Positions 55,865-64,000 of a stretch of 64,000 nt of DNA are shown here, one piece after another; positions within the stretch are counted from its first letter, which is position 1, and the number at the start of each line of letters is the position of its first letter. Both the position numbers and the translations under genes were made by a program. Below the pieces are notes generated by a model that ran no database searches, was not told the origin of the DNA, and saw only the letters and a program-made list of their open reading frames with translations. Source of the DNA: Incurvaria masculella (taxonomy: Eukaryota > Arthropoda > Insecta > Lepidoptera > Incurvariidae). The stretch lies in assembly GCA_946894095.1 (NCBI GenBank), contig OX335642.1, positions 16,813,021 to 16,877,020 of the forward strand, read 5' to 3'.

Positions 55865-56489
55865 TAACACGTATATAAAAATCCATGGACGGGCAATTTA
55901 TTATTTGCCTTAAATGCTCTTTTCTTCGGAGTAAGTGAGCAAAATCGATGGTTTTAACGATTGATCAACTCATAATAAAAGGTTCAGGGTAGATTTAAAA
56001 AGAAATATTTTTTTATTGAAGTTTTGGTTATAAATTATCAAAATATTAGATACTAAATATCAGGAGAATCGGAACAGTGGTTTACAAATCATTGATAAAC
56101 AAATATTTGCATTGAGTGTGTAATTTATCTAATGTTTACGGGAAACATCCGAAAATTATGCCCAACCTAACCTAACTCAACTTAACCTTTCATCACAGAA
56201 AGACTAATGCTTCATTAGTGATCGATTCTGGGACCTGCTGGACCTGGAAAGGAAGTGTGGTCATTGCCAATGACCTCGCTTCCGTCCCAGCTCCAATAAA
56301 AGCACATTTTCCTCATAAAGATAGCGGAAAATATTTAGATTTTTAAATAAATGTAACTTGTAAATTTAACTTTTTAAAGGGCCGTTATTACTAAAGTGCT
56401 GATTTTCTATTACTGTTATTGACAAAATATTATGAAATATGACAAATCCGAGTGCAGTGTACTGTTTATGGATGATGATTCAACATGAT
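55865..56489. other. No gene recognised
   Basis: AT-rich flank of the mariner; CCTAACCTAACTCAACTTAA near 56163 is a low-complexity stretch. Confidence 0.4.
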
Positions 56490-56783
56490 GAAACAAAGTC
56501 GCTTTCTCTGTCCCTATATCCTTATGTATGCTTAAATCTTTAAACTACGCAACGGATTTTGATGCGGTTTTTTTTAATAGATAGAGTGATTGAAGAGGAA
56601 GGTTTATATGTATAATAACATCCATTAAATAGTGGAGAAATACTGTTATTTTTAAGGTTTCTAATGTGATGTCGTAAAACATTACATTTTTTCCGCTTTC
56701 ATTGCAAACGCAGGCTGAACTTGACCAGCCCGCAATCAGTCAAAAACAAAATTGACCCGAGCGGAGCCGGGTACCTCAGCTAG
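56490..56783 (+). mobile_element. Helitron 3' part
   Basis: ACGCAACGGATTTTGATGCG and AGAGTGATTGAAGAGGAAGG lie in the interior; the terminal hairpin ACCCG ... CGGGT is followed by ACCTCAGCTAG before T, the Helitron 3' end. Confidence 0.7.
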
Positions 56784-57026
56784 TAAACAATAAACAATTG
56801 CAAGCTGGTAAAAAAGGCCATTAATATGTGCCTATTAAGTTCATCAGAACTTGTGAATTGGTGAGTTGCCTTTACGAGTTGACTTGGGGTGCCTTGTCAA
56901 ACTTCGCGTTTTGGCTAGTACCATCGCCTTAACCTATCGTGCTCTTGATACACCTATACCTAAGCGTAGGTGCGTACTTGACCCAGATTAGGCGTGCGAA
57001 AGGGGTAGACGCCCGGTGGAGCAGAA

Positions 57027-57612
57027 TAGTACGAGAGCGGACCGTCGTCAACCCTACGTCATCGAGTAACACCATGGGACCCATTTGTGGTTGTGCGGAT
57101 TAGAATAGGCTTCCTAAAAATACTAGGTTGCCTGACCCAAACCTGGAACGTTTTGTGCAGTAAGTAATATTAAATCACTTTTTTGGTAGAATTTAACGTC
57201 ATCGAGTAACAACATGAGACCTAGCACAATCGGTAAAGGTCATCAAGAAAAGCTAAAAAAAAGTAGGTTGGCTCGTCCTACCCTGGCACGTTCTGAGGTT
57301 GGCCGGTTTTAAAATGTCAAAAAATAAAAAAAAATACGTCATCGAGTAACAAGATGACAATACCACCATTCGATAGTCCTATGAACATACTTCATAAAAA
57401 AATTAGGTTGGCTGCCCTCAGCCTGGCACGTTTCCTACGCGGCCATGTTGAACGTCGGATGCGCCCAGTTCTTATATTCATCAATTGTTAAATTAATATA
57501 ATATAACAGTTTTGTGATATGTATATCTATAAACAGGGATGTTTTTATTGATCAGAACTCATCTTGAATAGGTTAAAAAAAACCAAAATGAAATATTTGT
57601 GATATAGGTATT
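57027..57612 (+). repeat. Left inverted repeat arm, three ~140-bp units
   Basis: GTCATCGAGTAACAMSATG starts units at 57058, 57199 and 57338. Each unit ends with a TAGGTTG ... CTGGMACGTT segment. A unique AT-rich inner part follows. Confidence 0.85.
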
Positions 57613-57871
57613 GATTGATTACGTGATATTAGGGCATTGTCGTATCTAATTATTAACTAAGTTTAACTCAAGTTAACTTTAGGTTATGATGCACATAGTT
57701 CCGCATACTTAAAGAGTAAAAACCGGAAGTTTCATATACATATGCTTTCGGAATCTACCGTATGGATCATTCAACGTAGGGAATCGCAACTCCAGTCAGC
57801 CCATGCCTACGGCATTAGAGGCGCACGCTTTAAATTCTGCCACGGACCTCGTTATTACAAAATTTTAATCA

Positions 57872-58465
57872 GATTGTATGTAAACATAACGTAATGAAGA
57901 TTTTTTAATAGTCATAATAAAATAAATCGCCACAAAACTTAAACCCATAAGTGAAGTATCTCAAAGTTACTATTCTTTAATTCACATGAATTTATGGTAA
58001 ATATTCTAGAGTATATTTCCATTCTTTAAACATTTCAATGTATATGTTTTCTATAAATATATACGCAACGTTGCTGAGTCTATACAAAAGTACATGTCCA
58101 CATCGTCACTCACATATTAAGGAAGTTTAGTAAGCTTTGGCGTCACTCTCTTTTCTATATTTACGTATCTCTTTTATTATACCGTAACAAAGTTGCAATG
58201 TATCCAAACCGAAGCGGAATTTTAAATTAACAGCTCTTAAGTCGTAGGTATAGTTTAAATAATACCTGAAAAGCTCTGTAAAAATATTTATGTATTAGTT
58301 ATAGAAAACATATACATTTATATGTTTAAAGGATGGAAATAACCATGAATATTTAACCTAAAGTCCTGTGAATAAAAGAATAGTAACTTTGTGGCGATTT
58401 ATTTTATTACGACTATTAAAATTCTTCATTACATTAGGTTTACATTCAATCAAATTTGAATTATG
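57872..58465. mobile_element. Stem-loop MITE (about 190-bp inverted arms)
   Basis: ATAATAAAATAAATCGCCAC at 57914 and GTGGCGATTTATTTTATTAC at 58391 anchor inverted arms that include TGTATATGTTTTCTATAA and its mirror. Non-coding. Confidence 0.7.
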
Positions 58466-58689
58466 TAATGAGGAGCTCCGTCGCCGAATGTAAAGCCTCT
58501 AATCTCGTAGGAATGGGCTGACAGGGATTGAAGAAAGGACCTTAAAGCGGTGCACACTCCAGTGGCAACAAGAAAACATTTTAAAACCTGTGTACGATTT
58601 AGTCCTTCTGATGAGTTATTATTCTTACAGCAAAAAAAACGACATAATATTAAACCTTTAAATGCTACCACCTACAAAAAAATAAGAGT

Positions 58690-59550
58690 ACAATGGTTTG
58701 AGAACAGTCAGTCAATCCGTCAGCGTGTTTACGACCACTGCGGGACATACGCCTCTCCAATCCTTTTCCAGTCCTACCGGCCCTCAGCGGTACGGACCCA
58801 CTGCTTTCCCCGACGCACTTGATGCCGTCTTTCCACCTGGTGGGTGGTTTTCCCACACTCCGTTTGCCTGTCCACGGCCGCCAGTGTAGGACACGGTTAC
58901 TCTAACGGTCGTCATCTCGTCGGCTGACGTGATCAGCCCACTCATAACTGGGAGGACGCACTGGTCATATGTTCGGGTCTTTAAATTTTGCGAAAGGTCA
59001 GACCTCAGAGCGAATTTAAGCTTTCCGAAGGCAGCCCAACCCAGTTGAATCCGTCGCTTAACCTCCAAAGACAGTCTTTGTATACCAAGCCGCAGGATTT
59101 GACCGAGATAACAATTTGTCCTCCCGTCATACCCTCAGTCGCCATGACCTTGATTTTATCCCGGTTCATCTTCAGACTTACCTATCTTTCTACTACTTAT
59201 CTTTATAAAGGTCTTCCAGCATTGTTTGAAGCTGAACTCGGGAATTTGACAGAAGAACAATGTGATCGGCGAAGCGAAGATGACTGAGGAAAATATTAAT
59301 TAACGTTGATACCCATGTTGTCCCATTCAAGCGTCTTGAACACATATTCCGATGCGCTTGTGAAGAGCTTGGGTGAGATCACATCCCCCTGCCTAACGCC
59401 TTTAGCAAGAGGGATGGGTTGGGTATTTTAATGAAGCCTCACAGTCATCGTCGCGGACCGATACAGATTTCGGAGTACCTCGATGTAGCGGTGGTCGATT
59501 CTACACCTCAGGAGGGAGTTTTCGACAGCCCATTTTTCAGCTGGCTGGAT
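58690..59550 (-). mobile_element. RTE-type LINE fragment, copy 1
   Basis: Minus-strand frames read WAVENSLLRCRIDHRYIEVL, NLYRSATMTVRL, GVRQGDVISPKLFTSASEYV, FKTLEWDNMGINVN, then RRIQLGWAAFGKLKFALRSD, the RTE reverse transcriptase and post-RT region. Stops and frameshifts show it is dead. Confidence 0.8.
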
Positions 59551-59559
59551 CAAATTTTT

Positions 59560-60375
59560 ATTTCTCGTCGAATATCCGTGTTTAAAATTATTATATGATT
59601 CCGGATAATTTCTCACATAAAAAATAGTTCTTTGTACGTACACATCATACATAGTATGCAATTTTAGGTTTTTAAACAAAGGCGTGCAAACAAGTGCGTC
59701 CCATTTAGAGTGTGTAATTATCCGAATTGCTTTCTTTTGTAGTCTAAATACTGAAACCGCTTCCAGTGAAGAACCCCAGAACTCAATGCCATAGGTCATG
59801 ACAGAGTATAAATAACCGAAGTAGGCACTCTTCAGGGTATCCAAGTCACAGCATTTAGACAGGGTTCTGAGGCAATAACAAGCTTTTGTTTATTTATCAC
59901 AAACATGTTGAATGTGTTTGTCCCATCGTAACTTTTGATCCAACGTGAAGCCTAAGAATATAGTAGATGTTGCAAACGTTATGACTTCACCGTTATATTC
60001 GATAAACATCTCATCATTCACTTCATGTTTAATATTTTTCATCTTAAAATGTACACAGTGTGTTTTAGCACTATTTAACATTAACCCATTTGCTGCGAAC
60101 CATTTACCCAACTCCTCAATTATTTTTGTTGTTTTTGTAAGGAGTGTTTCAATACTATTATCAGTAACAATTACATTTGCGTCGTCAGCGTAAATTATTA
60201 TGGTTTTCGCGAGAAGTACTAGCATAGCGTCTTTTGCAATGTCATTAATAAAAATAATAAACAGCAATGGTGCCATGATTGAGTCTTGAGGTACTCCGTA
60301 ATCGGTTTCAAATAATCGTGATACAGAGTTATCGATAATTCCATTTGGTCTGTTTTTATATCTTATATTTACGTT
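59560..60375 (-). mobile_element. Jockey/CR1-like reverse transcriptase fragment
   Basis: GVPQDSIMAPLLFIIFIND, the catalytic IIIYADDANVIV, ELGKWFAANGLMLNSAKTHC and TIFLGFTLDQKLRWDKHIQH are followed, after one in-frame stop near 59899, by KSAYFGYLYSVMTYGIEFWG and HGYSTRNKNLI. It sits between two opposed RTE copies. Confidence 0.8.
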
Positions 60376-60389
60376 ACTTTCTCACCCAC

Positions 60390-61275
60390 ATTTTCTAACC
60401 CAAGCTCTTTACAAACGCATCGGAATATGTGTTCAAGACGCTTGAATGGGAAAACATGGGTATCAACGTTAGTGAATATTTTCCTCAGTCATCTTCGCTA
60501 CGCCGATCACATTGTTCTTCTGTAAAATTCCCGAGTTCAGCTTTAAACCATGCTGGAAGACCTTTATAAAGCATCGATAAAGGTAGGTCTGAAGATGAAC
60601 CGGGATAAAACCATGGTCATGGCGACTGAGGGTATGACGGGAGGACAAATCGTTATCGACGTAGAAGTGATCGAACAGGTTGAAGAGTACGTATATCTCG
60701 GTCAAATCCTGCGGCTTCGTATACAAGGACTGTCTTTGGAGGTTGAGCGACGGATTCAACTGGGTTGGGCTGCCTTCGGAAAGCTTAAATTCCCTCTAAG
60801 GTCTGACCTTCCGTAGAAATTTAAAGACCCGAACATATGACCAGTGCGTCCTCCCGGTTATGACATGACGTACGGGTGTGAAACGTGGACTCTGACGGTC
60901 GCCGTTGTCCAAAGGTTAAAAGTTGCCCAGCGAGCAATGGAGCGAGCCATGCTGGGAATATCGCTACGGGATATGGTACGTAAAGAGGCAATCAGCCGAC
61001 GTACCAAAGTAGTCGATATTGGACACCGCGTGGCTAAGCTCAAATAGCAGTGGGCTGGTCACGTCAGCCGAAGAGACGACGACCGTTGGAGTTACCGTGT
61101 CCTACACTGGCGGCCGTGAACAGGCAAACGGAGTGTGGGAAGACCACTCGCCAGGTGGGAAGATGAGACAAGTGCGCCGGCGGAAAGCAGTGGTTCCGTA
61201 CCGCTGAGGGCCGGGAGGACTGGAGAAGGATTGGAGAGGCGTATGTCCAGCAGTGGATGCAAACACGCTGACTAA
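60390..61275 (+). mobile_element. RTE-type LINE fragment, copy 2 (inverted to copy 1)
   Basis: KLFTNASEYVFKTLEWENMG, LRYADHIVLL (the second catalytic Asp is lost), MLEDLYKASIKVGLKMNRDK, RRIQLGWAAFGKLKFPLRSD, YGCETWTL, RAMERAMLGISLRDMVRKEA and HRVAKLK. Shares near-identical stretches with copy 1 on the opposite strand. Confidence 0.82.
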
Positions 61276-61279
61276 CTGA

Positions 61280-62160
61280 CCGACATTGCGAAAATTGTAC
61301 CCATGTTCTCGAAGCACAGGGTCCATTTCGGTGAAGATATGTTCCTTGTCACACAACCGCTGTGCTCTGAGTCTCAATGCTCTTGCGACCGATTCCAAAT
61401 GCACCCACACAAATGCACCAAAATGAGCATGATGCGAAGTAGCTTGTAGACAACGATTTGTGTGTGTCGGCTTGCGGTACACTGTGTGGCTTAGGATTCC
61501 ATCCAATCGTCGAGCAACAAGTACTTCCAAGAACGCCAAAGTGCCTACCTTCTCACAATCTACTGTATATTTTAAATTTGTGTGAACCTAATTAAGATGA
61601 GAGATGAAAGCGTCGAGTGATTGGCGACCATGTGACCAGATTGAAATCACGTCATCCACGTACCGTACCCAAAACATTGACTTAAGAGGTGAAGTTTGCA
61701 ATGTGCGGTGTTCCAGCGGTTCCATGAAAAGGTTTGCCACCACTGGTGTCACTGGTGATCCCATTGCTACACCTTCTCGCTGGATGTAGTATTGTCCTTG
61801 CCACAGAAAGTATGTCGTAGTGAGACAATATGGCAGGAGATTGACGCACTCAGTGTCGATGTCGTTGCTGATGACTAAGTTTCTGATGATGTCGAGGGAC
61901 TCTTGGACTGGTACGTGTGTATACAGCGACTCGACGTCAAAGCTCACTAATAGATCCATGCATGCCAACTTCCCTGTAGACAACAATTCCACAAAATGGG
62001 CCGAATCTTTAACGTAGGACGACGCCTTGCCAGACAGGGGTTGAAATATTGAGGCGACATGTTTAGCGAGGAGGTAGGTAGGAGCATTTATCTGGCTGAC
62101 TATTGGTCTAAGGGGGTTCCCGTCTTTGTGAATTTTAGGAAGACCGTAGAAGCGCTATCA
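61280..62160 (-). mobile_element. Penelope-like element reverse transcriptase fragment
   Basis: Minus-strand order: YGLPKIHKDGNPLRPIVSQI, LLVSFDVESLYTHVPVQESL, GVAMGSPVTPVVANLFMEPL, FWVRYVDDVISIWSHGRQSL, then after a frameshift FLEVLVARRLDGIL, VYRKPTHTNRCLQATSHHAH. YVDD and YRKPTHT are diagnostic of Penelope-like RTs. The GIY-YIG domain is absent; the 3' side is cut off by the RTE fragment. Confidence 0.88.
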
Positions 62161-62224
62161 CCGCATTTCCGCTACCACCTCGACCCACACCTATAACTTA
62201 CGACCACGGCGAGCCTAGTTGTCA

Positions 62225-62385
62225 GTCGTCTGCTGCGTATGAACGTGGCGGACAATCTCCTTGACAACGGGCTGAACGATCAGCTCGATACGTCGGCGAA
62301 TGTCTCCTCCCGCCGCGTGAAAAGCCATATTAATTTTCAAATATATTTAACGACCACGGTAACCCCAAAAGTATCACATGTAAGG
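62225..62385 (-). repeat. Penelope-associated short unit (family P) adjoining the RT
   Basis: GTCGTCTGCTGCGTATGAAC, ACAACGGGCTGAACGATCAG and GCCGCGTGAAAAGCCAT match the 159-bp unit at 11774 and lie just 5' of the Penelope coding region, which suggests the unit is a Penelope terminal piece. Confidence 0.7.
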
Positions 62386-62439
62386 TTATTTCTTTAGTTA
62401 TAGCTGAAGATAGATCATTTGCTGTATTTAATACATCAC

Positions 62440-63260
62440 AATTCACATTACGTATTTGGGTCCCCAGTGCATTAAACTCGTTTTACTGTCATTTAAAAGT
62501 AGGTTATTGGCTTCACACCATAATTTAAGTGAGTTCATAGCTTGTATAAAGGACTCCCGTAGTTCTGATATACGATTTTTTGAAATTGATGATTTGTCAT
62601 CCGCAAATAAAATCATATCATTATCTGTTGCGATCCAGCTTGAAATATTATTTATAACAACATATAAAACCACGGTCTTAGAACTGAACCCTGCGGTATA
62701 CCCATAGTGATTGATTCTACATCAGACTTAGTACCGTTTACTTCACAATTTTGTTGTCTATTTAATATATATAATTTACAAATACCTCATTTATTTTCCC
62801 TAACACCATAAGTGTTCTAGTTTTCCTGGAAGTATTTTGTGATCTACACAGTCAAAAGCTTTTGATACATCACATAAAATGCCGTAGGTGCTCATAGATT
62901 TAACTAGAGAAGTTAAAATAGATTTTAACATCAAGGCAATGGCATCTCCTGTTGACCTACACTTACCTACATACCTTTAATAACACTGTGAATGTAAGGA
63001 CACAGGCCGATAATTTCCAACATCATTATGAGATCCCTTTTTAAGCAATGGTATTACCCTAGTAATTTTTAATAAGTCTGGAAATGTGCCATCTTAAATA
63101 CAATTCTAAGAGGTTCTATAATACTGCCCCATATGGACTTTAACAGATTAGTAGATATGTTCCATAAACCTTGCGGTCCTTTGGACTTAAGGTCTCTGTT
63201 ACTTTTTGAATCTCAGAACAGCTAACAGATTCAAAAGTGACAGACTTCTTATTGCGTGGT
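62440..63260 (-). mobile_element. LINE reverse transcriptase remnant (CR1/Jockey-like)
   Basis: Minus-strand frames: SMSTYGILCDVSKAFDCVDH, KILPGKLEHLWC, ESITMGIPQGSVL, MILFADDKSSISKNRIS, LKLWCEANNLLLNDSKTSLM. Frames shift between blocks. Confidence 0.75.
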
Positions 63261-63384
63261 AAAAATATTTCGAGTTGCTCTAATGCGAGATTTACAATTT
63301 ATTGGATGTATTTAGTTGTATCTTGCGCGACAGAAGAAAAATATTTGTTGAAATGATTTTTTTTGCAACCATTGCACCCAAACT

Positions 63385-63970
63385 ATCAATATATCACAAA
63401 TATTTCATTTTGTTTTTTTTTTACCTATCCAAGATGAGTTCAGATCAATAAAAACATCACCGGTTTATAGATATACATATCACAAAACTGTTATATTATA
63501 TTAATTTAACAATTGATGAATATAAGAACTGGGCGCATCCGACGTTCAACATGGCCGCGTAGGAAACGTGCCAGGCTGAGGGCAGCCAACCTAATTTTTT
63601 TATGAAGGATGTTCATAGGACTATCGAATGGTGGTATTGTCATCTTGTTACTCGATGACGTATTTTTTTTTATTTTTCGACATTTTAAAACCGGCCAACC
63701 TCAGAACGTGCCAGGGTAGGACGAGCCAACCTACTTTTTTTTAGCTTTTCTTGATGACCTTTACCAATTGTGCTAGGTCTCATGTTGTTACTCGATGACG
63801 TTAAATTCTACCAAAAAAGTGATTTAATATTACCTACTGCACAAAACGTTCCAGGTTTGGGTCAGGCAACCTAGTATTTTTAGGAAGCCTATTCTAATCC
63901 GCACAACCACAAATGGGTCCCATGTTGTTACTCGATGACGTAGGGTTGACTACGGTCCGCTCTCGTACTA
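63385..63970 (-). repeat. Right inverted repeat arm, three ~140-bp units
   Basis: Mirror of the left arm; GTTACTCGATGAC occurs three times at matching spacing. Confidence 0.85.
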
Positions 63971-64000
63971 GAAGGCATTGCACGCTTGCCGAGCAATTCT

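Larger units (their letters stand above)
57027..63970. mobile_element. 6.9-kb unit bounded by about 585-bp inverted repeats with triplicated motif
   Basis: Ends TAGTACGAGAGCGGACCG and CGGTCCGCTCTCGTACTA; TA at each end may be the target duplication. Arms 57027-57612 and 63385-63970 align across their length with few differences. The interior carries retroelement fragments and a stem-loop MITE but no recognised transposase, so it is a non-autonomous large transposon, or two solo elements in opposite orientation. Confidence 0.7.

Noticed and set aside
57058..57350. CRISPR-like regular repeats
   Set aside because: Eukaryotic context, only three units of ~140 bp, and they are part of an inverted terminal repeat.

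Overview
The window looks like nuclear DNA of a lepidopteran insect (butterfly or moth). Its introns and intergenic DNA are AT-rich. Two interrupted host genes are embedded in dense transposable elements, and several repeat types are typical of Lepidoptera: Helitrons that insert between A and T and end in CTAG, an interspersed element carrying a (CCGT)n core, tRNA-headed SINEs, and CR1/Jockey/RTE/Penelope retroelement debris. Species identity cannot be read from the sequence.

Region 1 (about 2.08-15.67 kb, + strand) holds the last ten recognisable coding exons of a MAGI-type scaffold gene. Joining the exons keeps one open frame across nine introns. It encodes a disordered Ser/Pro/His-rich linker, two PDZ domains with GFGF ligand loops, and a C-terminal stop at 15670-15672. 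Exons are extremely GC-rich. Introns carry SINEs, a TTAA-flanked MITE, degenerate minisatellites, a nearly complete two-ORF CR1-group LINE (7.9-11.6 kb), and decayed tandem copies of an exon end. Two introns appear to use GC donors.

Region 2 (15.7-22.0 kb) is mostly unrecognised AT-rich DNA, possibly long Magi 3' UTR plus intergenic sequence. Region 3 (22.04-39.45 kb, - strand) is a five-exon chymotrypsin-fold serine protease homolog with signal peptide. Its catalytic His and Ser are replaced (H to Y, S to W) and the Asp is kept. Its introns were invaded by a non-autonomous Helitron (22.8-24.1 kb) and by a P-superfamily (THAP-type) transposon (26.8-32.6 kb). The P copy is frameshifted, split by a SINE, and flanked by long inverted repeats about 8 kb apart.

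Region 4 (39.5-57 kb) has no recognised host gene. It contains SINEs, (CCGT)n elements, MITEs, a near-perfect 1.1 kb foldback element (49.7-50.8 kb), and a complete DD41D mariner-type element with an intact transposase frame and about 425-bp terminal inverted repeats (53.43-55.86 kb). Region 5 (57.03-63.97 kb) is bounded by about 585-bp inverted repeats, each built from three ~140-bp units. Inside are inverted RTE fragments around a Jockey/CR1-like fragment, a Penelope-like reverse transcriptase and another LINE remnant. No transposase for this outer unit was found.

Most of the window's history is nested insertion. Only the two host genes and the mariner transposase look like coherent protein-coding units; the LINE is one frameshift short of intact.
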